Shown here piece after piece: positions 13,601 through 22,139 of a DNA stretch of 30,185 bases. The position numbers and the translations under genes are program-made. Position 1 is the stretch's first letter. Each line of letters begins with the position of its first letter. The notes beneath the pieces are model-generated. The model was not told the DNA's origin. It saw nothing but the letters and a program-made list of their open reading frames with translations, and made no database searches. The stretch comes from Perkinsus olseni (lineage: Eukaryota; Perkinsozoa; Perkinsida), in NCBI GenBank assembly GCA_013115125.1, contig JABANN010000425.1, positions 1 to 30,185 of the forward strand, read 5' to 3'.

Positions 13601-16600
13601 GTAGCTCAAATCCTGAGTTGTCATATCAGGTGCACCATATGGACTAATCTATCCCTATTTAACAGTCTACTAAGAGCACTAAACTGCTAAAAGCTGTCCA
13701 CTCATCTCCACTGGCCTTCCCCCACCCGTATGTCCCATCTCCATTGTCTAAAATAGTCTCAATTGGCATCGATGGCCTAGGCGAGTGTCGTGGGCCAACA
13801 GCAACTGCCTTGTACTGGTCGCCTCCCGCTGTCCTGGCATTTCCTCCAGAGTCAAAAGAAAGTATAGAGAAGCATGTCGGTTCATTTGCTTCGATCTGAG
13901 GTAATCATAAACAATCACATTAAAATTCATCCCGAGTGCCCAGCCAAGATGAGTTTTAGAGTGTACATGAGTGAAAGCGCCAACTTCGCTGGAAATGTTA
14001 CGCGCATAACCACCAGCTAGGTCACACTGATTGGGGCGGTCTGGTCCTTGGCCGCGATGCCCCCTTTTAACGTGGCTACTCACCTCAGAGAAGTTTCCCA
14101 CGACTTGAGCTTTGGATATGTCGGATGCTGCTGCTTGCACAACCACTGGGATTGGACTGCCGATGTACTGACCAGACAAAGTAGCGACCATGACCGTTGT
14201 GACCTCCGGGGTGCCTGTGAAAGGTAGTTCGAGCTCCTCAAGGTCTCAAGCAGCGATCTACTACTCACCCGACGGCAGCGCGATCGCCGCTAAATAGAAG
14301 GCTCCAGAAGGAACCCATTCGACGGTTCCTAGTAGCGCCGGGCTAGCTAACTGCACGGCAATATCCGGGCCAAAAGACGCGTCTATGACGATATTCTGCT
14401 GGGCATCTCGCAGCACGATTTCGGCTGTGATGACCTCTGTCGCGATGGCTCTTATAATGCCATCCACGGTCGATTCAGCTGGCCGGAGCAGAGAAACGTT
14501 AGCTGCGGGGACGCCAGCGCGCACCCACATCCCCTCCAACGGGCTGCCCTCTATGTCCACGCCCGCTGCCAGGCAGGCCTTGGGAACTTCAACCCATCCC
14601 GGGCCGATACTGGCCAGACTATGGTTCGAGGGAGGCAGGTACATGACCAGAGATATGCCAACAGGGCGATCCATGGAGTCTGCAGAATGTGCCGGTCTGT
14701 ACTCGACGATGAAGGGATAAGCCACGTCAACCTCCACGGAGTTGCCAAGAGCTCTCGTAGCGGATACGAACTCGTTTGCCACACTAGGCTGAGAAGGACA
14801 ACCGGGCTCGAAGAGGAGGAGCTACTGTGTGCCACCCCAATCAAGGCGAGAAGACTAGATGCCCCCGGAATCGATCTGAGTGATCATGTTATCTCAACCA
14901 CGGTACTACGTTGAGCGCGCACAAACACGAAGAGATAAGGCGACCTAGATTCAGGAACCTCCCAGGGCGGATTAGCTCATGATCCTGGAACAGCTATATA
15001 AGCTAAAACCGGTACTTCCTGTAGGTGAGTCCTGAGGCCCTCGGCAAATTACCTCTCCGCCAGCGATCGCAAAGCAGTAGATTCCATCCCTCCTTTCCCC
15101 AGGAGTGCATCCCTCCCTCTGAACATCACTAATGTTGGCTCTACCCCAACCAGCATTGGTCATCCACGAGTGCCCAGCTCTGTATTCCTCCAGCACGACT
15201 CCCAAGTTTTTCCAAGTCACTCTAACCCAGCTCTGGGCGGAAACCGTTACCCCCAGGAGAGTTGGCACCATGCTCCCCAGCCTGTCATAGCGATTCCGCA
15301 AACAATCCCACTGCAGGTATCCGGTCCAGCGGACATATCTTGGAGAATCTCGACCGGAACGCCAGTCATGAGTGAGGCTATGGTCGACCCTGATTATGTC
15401 AGGAAGTTGATACGCTGCGGGTTCCGGGGACCAAGAGTAATACATTGCCGTTACGCCAGGGAGCGACCGCTGAACATAAACTCGAAAAGGACCGGCAACG
15501 AAGGGAACGGAGTAGCTCCTGTATAGACCGGTCAGAGTGACGGCTTTTCTTGCATACAGGACGTCACCAAGCATGTGCTCTGAGCTTCCCTTCGTCGTCG
15601 GCTCGGTGACCACGATGAAACGCGCAACATCGTTCGCAGTATCCACTGGGCCAAGCTGATCGCAACCATTGGCACCCTCTAACACGCACTTCTGTGCCAC
15701 GAAATCTACGTTGATTATCGTTCCGACTTGAGGTCCTGTTCGAAAGATCTCGCCTGTGGCAATCGGCGAATCTGGCCTCAGAATGGTGTTGGACGCAGAT
15801 GCCGTGTCGCTCCTGTCCCATATGTAAACCTTCGTCTCATCCAGCTGAGCACGCTGACTCAAGGCCCTGGGAACGGCTGTGACATCATCTCGTTCGAAAT
15901 GGGGAAGGAACGGGGTCATGGGCATGATCGATCCGGCGGTCGTTTCAGATTCCACGAGAAGCCTGACTGTGAAGAACTTCTCTTTTTCATCATATATCCC
16001 ATTATCGAAGATAGGTATCTTAACCGAGTGCCGCAATGTGACCGCTTGTAATGCTTCACTGCGCCACGAAACCCCAGAGTAGAAATCGCCGCTTGAGGTC
16101 ACCAAGTTGCCACTCGAGTTGGTGAAGTTGAGTAGATGCGCAAATGCATTGTGGCCAAAGGCGTCTGCCGAAGCATTAGATACTATACCAAACTCTACGG
16201 TCTGCATGGTTGACTCGAAGTCGGCCAACTTCTGCTTCGCTCCGCTCACGCTGGACGCTGTCCTGCTGTCAATAGCTTGAACGACAACGACGGGCGTGTG
16301 CGACCTATCACTGAGGACCCAGTCAAAGTCGACGGTATCGAATGATCGTATGATCTCGACCACTACGAACTGTTCGTCCGAGAACACGTGGTACGCGGGC
16401 GAAGAGAACTCAATGATACCCTCAGAAATGCAGTGGCCCTCTCTCATGACGAAGAGCGGGTCGCAGGACAAGCACCTCTCCGCTGAGCAGGATCGGCACC
16501 GCCGCCACCGCAGATTGCACTGATGACACCTTCCTGTCTGCGATGTTGCAGTCGAGTTGCCACCAACGGGAGGCGACACAAGGAAAAATCCAGGCTCGCA

Positions 16601-19010
16601 AGTGAGACATCGACCGGTGACTGGTTCGCACGTCGCGCAATGCCTGAAAAAGAATATATCCACGAGTGTCTGCACCATGGTCCTCGGGAAGCCGATGAAG
16701 GAAGTTACCCATCGCTGATGATCTTGCAGTTGACAGGCATGTCGCACTTGAAAGCGTTATATCGGTCAAACTGATAGTCGGTCTCGGAGTTCTGTACAAA
16801 TCTTGTGTCGCCGTAGACGAATTCACTCGGAGAGATCTCTGCTGAGCCAGAGCGACCTCGCCACCTAAGAACAGTAACCATCAACTTTTCGAGAAGCGAA
16901 GATGTCACACAGCCGAGCCAATGCATTCATTGCCGCAGAGACCCGACCCACCAGAACGGCAACTCATCAATGCCATCCTGACCCTTAGTTACGAGGTGAG
17001 TCCAGCCTGGGTCGCAAACACATCTGTTAGGAGACTCGCAGTAGCCATGACCGCAATCAGATGAGGGTTCTGGCCAGTGCTGGCAGAGAGGATAGTCGCA
17101 GATACGACCTCCCCAGCCAGGCTTGCATTTACAGACGTCTGGACAGATCGCCTCGCCGTTCACACAAGGGGGATAGGAGACCGGAACCTGCGGGAAAAGG
17201 CAGCATGGTGCCCCAGGGCGTCGCGTTCGTATTGAGGATGGTTGGTACTTCACAGGACGTGCCGCTCCATCCATAGAAGCATTCACATCTATCTGGCCAT
17301 GCACAGACGCCCTGACCAGCCTGAAGCAGCAGCATGCTTCCTTAATTGGAGGTGGTGACTGTGACCCACCTTGCAGGGCGGGTCGCAGAACGCGATCTCG
17401 CACGACGGACCCGACCAGCCCTCGTCGCAGTGGCAGACGTTCGGAGCAACGCAGGCTCCATGTCGACACTTGGGCCAACACAGAGGCTGGTCACAGTTGG
17501 CGCCATACCTTCTCACGAACGACGGTCAACAAGATTCCCCAACAACATGGGAGGCGTGATCTACCATTTGTCCGACTCGCACATACAGCAGCCGCCTGTG
17601 CAAGCCTTATTGAGTCTAACGCACTCGCTCATAGCAGGCATGCAGGTTGGGAAGCTCTCGCAACGGCGCACCAGATCGCAGAGGCTGGGTAGAACACGAA
17701 CCTGAGGCCATGAAGGCCAGTTAAATCCCGCACAGAGGAATGAGATGAGTTTGCAGTACTGCACGATTGTAACCGACGTTAAAGCAATATCAGTCTATAG
17801 TACGACGATAATGCCGCCCGTTGGATGCTCTCACATTGGGATCGATCCACCCCATCTCAATTGCCATAGTGCAACAAGCTTCCCTGGTGCACTGCTTGGG
17901 GTGAAGATGGCACCCATGAGACTGGTCCAGTGCTTGGTCTAGCGTACACTGCTGAGTTTGATTGCCACACTCGTAACTTGAGGTCAGCATGTTCCCATGA
18001 CTCTTGTCATTCATTATGCACTGCCTGACCAAAACAGCAGCGAATCGCCGGACAGAATGGGCGCGGAAACCCTATCAACGATGGTGATCATATCATGAAG
18101 CGAATACTAGTAGGTAAATGCTCCTCCGGGCCGCACCTGAGGGCCTCAGCAATATCAACCTTAGTGCTATAGCACTTGGACATCTCTCTGGGCTGCCCTC
18201 TGGTCGTCTGACACCACGAGGTGTACCTCGTCACCACATCCTCGACGGGTGAGAGATCTCGACCAGTATTAGCTGGCTTACGCGATGCCTTTATCAGTAT
18301 AGTCGTCGGAAAGACACAGGTACGGGCAATTGGTTACAGCACCGAGCGGACTACCACACATAAATGCGCACTCTCCGGCTCGACCACTAGGATTTCGGTA
18401 GGGAAGGTCAACAAGGTTGTGATCCGACTGAAACGACCTTCACATTCAGGGAGGCGCGCGGACTATCTTGCGTCTATGACGCGCTTATAGCGAGCAGTAA
18501 CAGCATCTTGCTGACCTCTTGTTGCCGAGCCATGCAGTTAGCTATGCACGTTGTGAGACAACAGTCTCCGCCATCGTAATCGCACTGATTCTCGTTCATG
18601 TTGTTGGTGAAGTCACACCTGCAAACGTCGCGAGTGATGTCAAAGACGCTGTCCAACGATTGGAGACATCTCTTATTCTACAAGCCTGATCCACGCACAA
18701 GGGAACCGCTCCCAAACTGCCCCCACAGGTTCCCTCGGGGGGAACCTGTACAGTGCGCAAGGTCCTCAGCCCACCTTCCATCGCCCCGTAAGGCTTTGTC
18801 GCAGGTGACGACACTCGAGCCTCTGAGCTTGTCCCGCCAGGCCGTCAGATTCCATGCGGTATCCGTGATCGACGTGGCCTAGCGAGGATCGAACGAATCC
18901 AGCTATAGAGGCCTTGCAGACCTACTGACCTCACAGGCCGGATCAACTACCAACTGCTGAGCTAGTACGGAAACACGAGGCGCCCACAAGAGAACGAACA
19001 CGGGATACAT
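1193..19010 (-). CDS. Giant secreted multidomain adhesion-type protein (sushi / filamin / PA14 / EGF mosaic), many exons
   Basis: One spliced gene on the minus strand, ATG at 19010 and TGA at 1193-1195. The product, about 5,000 residues, has a signal peptide and no membrane segment that I can see, so it is probably secreted or matrix-bound. Order: LNR-like and Frizzled-like cysteine-rich modules, EGF repeats, furin-like Cys-rich region, Calx-beta, PA14, about eight filamin repeats, eight sushi domains, LamG-like, many more sushi, final PA14. Junctions rebuilt with matching phase include introns 18879-18929, 17188-17248, 16644-16708, 14789-15052, 13307-13370, 11158-11303, 9540-9594, 7839-7906 and 2811-2948. 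Junctions near 18.7, 16.9, 13.9 and 6.5 kb remain unsettled. It could still be two genes, with the weakest link at 14789-15052, but that 264-nt intron joins in phase. N-glycosylation sites (NxS/T) are abundant. Family role elsewhere: adhesion and ligand or carbohydrate binding; the function here is inferred only. Confidence 0.75.
1690..7255 (-). other. Second sushi (CCP) array of the mosaic protein, C-terminal half
   Basis: At least a dozen sushi domains, each about 60-90 residues with four cysteines and the closing W...L.C. Most open with a WCP or FCP motif: DWCPSL, NCPTPL, YCPKTA, DFCAPP, DWCPEM, NWCAEP, AFCPAV, RFCPPL, SWCPPL. The 3' exon 1193-2810 holds five in a row before PA14. Examples of in-phase splicing: GCIPG joins YTQSSGD across 7012-7107, and VECPE joins GYRRAY across a 60-nt intron near 5.55 kb. 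Another intron removes 2811-2948. A less typical insert at about 4300-5000 carries long hydrophilic stretches and an odd CECECES run. Introns often split a domain between its second and third cysteine. The frame at about 6420-6640 could not be rebuilt. Confidence 0.7.
7256..8290 (-). other. LamG-like (concanavalin-type) domain of the mosaic protein
   Basis: Residues after PLFCYNS show a laminin-G-like jelly roll: IAMWVKTGC, then MHIALAWDALAPG, MEVYVNGRRTG, a loop ending LAIAG, and VRMYSRRLNASEVASL. The last is the diagnostic 'v.iYnR.Ls..Ei..L' strand. The domain is spread over four exons, joined by introns 7839-7906, 7656-7706 and 7390-7522, all GT-AG and phase-consistent. It sits between two sushi arrays. 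Such domains bind sugars, proteins or calcium in extracellular proteins. Confidence 0.7.
8290..10480 (-). other. First sushi (CCP) array of the mosaic protein, eight domains
   Basis: Eight consecutive sushi domains begin at about 10.48 kb. Opening motifs in order: KCPTPL, DLCPDLN, DLCPDLR, GFCATL, DFCPPH, GYCPAI, SQCRGY, NFCPFA. Inner motifs include QCLEGYTPVGG, ECAPGFLPLLGD, KCLEGHVAV and VCAPGYERTSGD. The linkers repeat a pattern ending in 'LKC' or 'LQC' followed by a charged turn and the next CP. Introns 9540-9594, 9331-9385 and 9129-9219 are GT-AG and keep phase, each falling inside a domain. Sushi domains serve as protein-binding modules in complement and adhesion proteins; the ligand here is unknown. 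Confidence 0.8.
10490..14788 (-). other. Filamin-type (IG-FLMN) repeats with an inserted PA14 domain
   Basis: About eight filamin-like immunoglobulin repeats. The 'D..GN' strand is seen in GGNARTAGGDQY, AIDKYGQPYF, VEVRDGCGNAL, DTRDAYGNF, ILRDVAGNE and AHDRYGNV. The closing strand 'I.GSPF' is seen in YIGSPIPVVV, SIPGSPFAIN and VLGSPFQLTV, and DNGDGTY occurs once in full. Introns 13469-13725, 13307-13370, 13168-13212 and 11158-11303 join in phase. At about 11640-12125 the series is broken by a PA14-like domain (GGLAAQWFLG, RRFSVRLVG, FFEWWLG). Exon 11305-13167 is 1,863 nt long. Filamin repeats are best known in cytoplasmic actin cross-linkers, but here they sit behind a signal peptide, so they are presumably extracellular. 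Confidence 0.7.
15053..16643 (-). other. Cys-rich furin-like, Calx-beta and PA14 domains in one long exon
   Basis: This 1,591-nt exon starts after a clean 65-nt intron (16644-16708). Its first 70 residues are furin/growth-factor-receptor-like: HCATCEPVTGRCLTCEPGFF and RCRSCSAERCLSCDPLF. Next is a Calx-beta domain, GIIEFSSPAYHVFSDEQF through FDNGIYDEKEKFFTVRLL, whose acidic loop D..E..E is typical of calcium-binding Calx-beta. Then a PA14-like region at about 15160-15530 with GVTAMYYSWSPEP, RYVRWTGYLQWD and VRVTWKNLG. The exon ends AIAGGE and splices across 14789-15052 to PSVANEF in frame. Assignments rest on visible motifs only. Confidence 0.65.
16709..17508 (-). other. EGF-like repeats of the mosaic protein
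   Basis: Exons 17370-17508, 17249-17320 and the one starting at 17187 encode about four EGF-like repeats: YGANCDQPLC, ACVAPNVCHCDEGWSGPSC, RCECFYGWSGTSCE, CPDVCKCKPGWGGRICD, YCESPNRCVCDPGW. The C.C...GW.G..C signature is complete. Introns 17321-17369 (49 nt) and 17188-17248 (61 nt) cut inside repeats and restore the frame exactly. After CDPGWTHL the coding line is less certain; the likeliest splice skips 87 nt near 16.9 kb into an exon with EFVYGDTRFVQNSE and FKCDMPVNC that joins the next exon across 16644-16708. Confidence 0.75.
17565..18878 (-). other. N-terminal LNR-like, cysteine-rich and Frizzled-like modules
   Basis: An LNR (Lin-12/Notch repeat) signature is visible at about 18540-18620: NENQCDYDGGDCC. 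It follows a possible sushi-like piece (VVTCDKALRGDGRW). Then come exons 18282-18427 (AGECAFMCGSPL, TNCPYLCLSDDY), 18137-18226, and 17835-18024 (YECGNQTQQCTLDQ, TREACCTMAIEMGW). Exon 17565-17794 has the spacing of a Frizzled cysteine-rich domain: YCKLISFLCAGF, LPSLCDLVRRC, FPTCMP. All introns between them (18227-18281, 18025-18136, 17795-17834) are GT-AG and phase-consistent. The exact splice between the first two exons at 18.65-18.75 kb is ambiguous. LNR calls are firm, the Frizzled-like call is moderate. Confidence 0.6.
18725..18749. repeat. Inverted repeat, 10-bp arms, 5-nt loop
   Basis: ACAGGTTCCC at 18725-18734 pairs perfectly with GGGAACCTGT at 18740-18749. It falls exactly where the splicing between the first sushi-like piece and the LNR exon is ambiguous, so it is probably within or next to an intron. 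It could influence splicing; this is not shown. Confidence 0.55.
18930..19010 (-). other. First coding exon: signal peptide of the mosaic protein
   Basis: ATG at 19010 opens 27 codons: MYPVFVLLW, then PRVSVLAQQLVVDPACE. The hydrophobic core VFVLLW and VSVLA with small residues before QQ fit a cleavable signal peptide. The exon ends GAG before a GTCAGT donor, and the 51-nt intron 18879-18929 ends CTAG, restoring phase 0. No upstream ATG in this frame extends it. Confidence 0.65.
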
Positions 19011-19450
19011 GGTCAAAAAGTCAACTGATAACTCAACTGCTTCATGCTGCCACGGAGCGCGGCTATGAAGCGCCACCTTGGGGAGGCCGCCAAATTCTGC
19101 TTAGAGTATTACCGACGGGGATTGCCGCAAACGATTCCATTTCCAACCACAACAGCGTTCGAAGAGACGCGTAGCCTTGCCCGGCCGAGCCGACCCATTG
19201 ACTGTGACCGACACAAGACACTGAGCCTGCGTCGAAACCCGTAAGCAAAGCAGCCGGAAGACGTTTCGTAATGGCCGGAAGACACAAAGTGGGAGACCTC
19301 ATGGTGGAATCCGATTGCAATGAATAGAAACTCCCGTTACGACTGTCAAAACTCAGTTGTAGCGATGCTCCCTCACTGGAACTGCATACTAGCAATACAG
19401 AGAGCTGGGGCGACTATCGAATCCTTCCTCCGCCACCTATCACGCCTCCG
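19011..19450. other. Intergenic: promoter side of the mosaic gene, 3' side of the channel gene
   Basis: These 440 bases separate two minus-strand genes. Short ORFs on both strands here show no motif. I see no clear TATA box, tRNA or repeat. Confidence 0.5.
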
Positions 19451-21796
19451 TCAAGCTGGATCCGGGTTAGCCAGATCTGCTTCCGATTCACTGAAGCTCT
19501 GCCCTTCTGACAGGTTCGACTCAGCCCGCACGAAAACGGTTCTCTTCTCCTCAGCCACGTCAGGCTGAATATTTCTCTGTCGCATAGCGATGGGTTTGTA
19601 GCAGCCGTTCCACGAAACATTACCGGTTCCACCGGTGGACACTGCACGTTGGCGATCGATGTCGACGAAAACCTTAGCTGGCAGAGATGAAGCCACCACA
19701 AAATGGCGAACTTCTAGGTAACTCCAGAAAATAATCGTACCAATAAGCAACGGCAACATCAAAGGAGATACCACCGCTGCTTCCTTGATCGCCAGCACGC
19801 CCATTACTGTGAACTCTGCGGCGACCGCGCAGCCCAATATGACTCTGACCGCTCGGGTCCACAACTGACCGCCGGTATCGTTACTCGGATCGTAAACCGA
19901 CGCAAACTGATTCTTGTATACCACTGAGAAGCAGGAAAAACCGAAGGCCATGACAAGGCAGGTGATTGGCGACATTACAGAGTACACGAATAGTATCATG
20001 AAAAACAGCATAACGGTAGAGAGCACTCTCGGTAGCTCAAGTTGGATTGGCGCTTCCAGCGGTTCCAGGCCCAGCCATATTCTGCTGCGCTCCTTCTCCG
20101 ATAGGCCCGGGCCCAAGCATCTCCTGAGTAAAGCCAAGGCCGCTGGAACAAGTCGAATAAGTTCAATTCCCAAGCCGAGGCCAACCCTGACGAAGACAAA
20201 AGATATGAAGTAGTTGGCTTGCTGCGGCAGATTGGTCGACAAAATCTTCTGCAACGTCTTCAGTGGAGTGGAGACGAGATCACGGATCCCCGATAACACG
20301 CTTCCCGCGATAGCACTCACGAAAAATGTCTGCACGATGTACAAGAGCGCCAGCTTGCCAAAAAGTGAGGCGTCCAGAGTTGCTAAAGATATGTGGCCCT
20401 CCCACTTGGAGAAAAAAGTCAAGATAAACGGTAGGAGTTCGTTCAATAGTGCAAGCGCGATGGGAGACAAGAGCTGCAGCAGAGTGTCTAGGGGTGGCCA
20501 CGTCTCTGATGCGCTTTGCAGAAAAGGAAGCTCGTGCTTCAAGTACGACACTTTCGAGATAGATACAACAAATGTTACAGGAATGGTCCAAAAGATGCAC
20601 AGCGCGACGGTAGCCGCTAGGGACATAACTATTCCCAAGAACTGATGGAAATGCGGCATACCAACATTGCTCCAATACACTTCATCAGGTAGCGGCGCGG
20701 ACTTGATACAGAGCGCGTAAGGCTCGTCGTGGAGATGCACCCGCTGAGCAATCACGGTCGCTTGTAAAGACCGGAACGTGACGAACCCATCCGATAGGAC
20801 TCGAAAGCTCTTCGATGGCACAATCTTCTTCAACGGAACCAACGGCACCATCTTCGCGACTTCCGAGAGCTCTGGCAGTTTCCGCTGGGAGAGTTGCTCG
20901 CCCGTCGTGTCTTGGAAGGACTCGGCATCATCTATATCCGTCTCGATGGACTGATTTAATTCAGCGAGTCTATTTTCGAGTGCTGTGATAGTATCCACTT
21001 TCTCTCTAGAAAACAAGCTTGGACGCATTCGAGGCCGATACCCTTTCTGTTGCCACACGTTGTACGCGTGCTCCAGATCGAGAACAACATCTTCACGTTC
21101 TTTGACCTTCTTACTGAGTTTTCCCATATCCAAAGCCACTTGAACGTCAGCAACTCCTCCGGGGATGAACTCCTCGAAAAACTCATGTAGTCCTCGATTC
21201 GAACGCAGAGCTACAGGTATGTGTCGCACAAACACGCTGTAGTTTGCAACGTTCTCACGACACATGAAGGCGTGCCGTTTTGCCGTGTACCACGCAAACT
21301 CACGGTACACCATGAGCAGTGTGAAACAGAAAATGATGTAAGATGCAAACAAAGTGGCCAGCAGGGAAGGGCTACGAGAAGGCAGATGGCCCAAGCTCCA
21401 GCGAGCAAGTTCGTCCGCTGTAGCCAAGTCGGAGCCTTGGTATTTGTAAACCGGGATCAAGTAGATGGCGTTCAAGCAGCCGACGAGGGCTACCCTGGCA
21501 CCGAGTCTCAACAACCGGATGAATGCCACCGCATCGAGGCCAGCATCGGCGAAGAGCTCATCGTCAGTGATTCGCATGGCGCCGGGTATCCAGCTGCCGA
21601 ACATAGCATAGACTCTAGATGACAGGGAGCAACGCAATGCTTCAATGCATTGACGGGGCTGATAGAGCCTGGGAAACCTGAGCCGCAGGCCGCTATATGC
21701 GACGACGGTTGCGGCAAAGATCCCGCCAAAGATACCAAAGGACAGCAGTACGGCGTTCTGATCGAGCTGGCCAGTTCCGATAGGTGCAGCTGACAT
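19451..21796 (-). CDS. OSCA/CSC1-family (DUF221, TMEM63-like) cation channel
   Basis: An intact, intronless 781-codon gene starting at ATG 21796. The family forms mechanically or osmotically gated cation channels in plasma or internal membranes. The N-terminal helix (SFGIFGGIFAATVVAYSGL) is followed by the conserved pre-channel stretch (DDELFADAGLDAVAFIRLL) and two helices to residue about 185 (LLATLFASYIIFCFTLLMVY). A cytosolic RRM-like loop, residues about 190-365, holds SVFVRHIP, a charged coiled segment and DGFVTFRSLQATVIAQ. From residue about 385 a block of seven or eight membrane segments follows (RSN1_7TM), with MSPITCLVMAFGFSCFSVVY near residue 615. The tail is acidic and Ser-rich. 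Total length is normal for the family. Lack of introns contrasts with the neighbouring mosaic gene. No paralogue-specific symbol can be assigned. Confidence 0.88.
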   Translation of the reverse strand: MSAAPIGTGQLDQNAVLLSFGIFGGIFAATVVAYSGLRLRFPRLYQPRQCIEALRCSLSSRVYAMFGSWIPGAMRITDDELFADAGLDAVAFIRLLRLGARVALVGCLNAIYLIPVYKYQGSDLATADELARWSLGHLPSRSPSLLATLFASYIIFCFTLLMVYREFAWYTAKRHAFMCRENVANYSVFVRHIPVALRSNRGLHEFFEEFIPGGVADVQVALDMGKLSKKVKEREDVVLDLEHAYNVWQQKGYRPRMRPSLFSREKVDTITALENRLAELNQSIETDIDDAESFQDTTGEQLSQRKLPELSEVAKMVPLVPLKKIVPSKSFRVLSDGFVTFRSLQATVIAQRVHLHDEPYALCIKSAPLPDEVYWSNVGMPHFHQFLGIVMSLAATVALCIFWTIPVTFVVSISKVSYLKHELPFLQSASETWPPLDTLLQLLSPIALALLNELLPFILTFFSKWEGHISLATLDASLFGKLALLYIVQTFFVSAIAGSVLSGIRDLVSTPLKTLQKILSTNLPQQANYFISFVFVRVGLGLGIELIRLVPAALALLRRCLGPGLSEKERSRIWLGLEPLEAPIQLELPRVLSTVMLFFMILFVYSVMSPITCLVMAFGFSCFSVVYKNQFASVYDPSNDTGGQLWTRAVRVILGCAVAAEFTVMGVLAIKEAAVVSPLMLPLLIGTIIFWSYLEVRHFVVASSLPAKVFVDIDRQRAVSTGGTGNVSWNGCYKPIAMRQRNIQPDVAEEKRTVFVRAESNLSEGQSFSESEADLANPDPA

Positions 21797-21854
21797 ATGG
21801 GCTCACAAAGCAAGCAATTGCACTGAGACAAATCTCTGAGGACATCCACATCTC

Positions 21855-22075
21855 ATGTGCGATAGCATCGACAACCAAGAGCCGAATACCTCATCACAGT
21901 TTCAGCTCGAAATACATGAGTTGAAGGATCGACTGACCGAAAAGGAACGAGAGCGTGCATGATTGGCGGTCTTCTAGCGGAAGCGGTATGAAGTGACATC
22001 AGCGATGTACCGCGAGTTCGAGCTACGTCACTGCTCGGCCAACGTGCGTGAAGTCAAAAATGCGAACTCCCGGGA
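21855..22075 (+). pseudogene. Possible coiled-coil gene remnant or short ORF on the plus strand
   Basis: Between the channel and RAP genes the plus strand reads ATG at 21855 and 35 codons ending LEIHELKDRLTEKERERA before a TGA. A second coding-like stretch follows in another frame (RKRYEVTSAMYREFELRH, then VREVKNANSRD). Both pieces have the charged heptad look of one coiled-coil protein. They may be a decayed gene, a fragment carried along with a neighbour, or two tiny exons, though no normal-length intron separates them. It is the only coding-like plus-strand signal inside the long minus-strand run. Low certainty; chance is possible. Confidence 0.3.
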
Positions 22076-22139
22076 TTGAAATTACCACTGTTGTCACGAA
22101 AACGTCAATCAATCCAGAAACTAGTCAGAATCATGCAGG

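Noticed and set aside
14789-15052. Gene boundary: the mosaic ending here with a new gene starting at about 14.8 kb
   Set aside because: An alternative splice would end the protein at TAG near 14995, but there is no new signal peptide or clear ATG downstream. The 264-nt intron joins AIAGGE to PSVANEF in phase 0 with a strong pyrimidine-rich acceptor. Still the weakest link.
17620-17700. A 45-nt in-frame intron inside the Frizzled-like exon (GTTCGT...GCGAG)
   Set aside because: Removing it would delete LPSLCDLVRRC, which supplies the expected cysteines of the Frizzled-like pattern, and the donor is poor.
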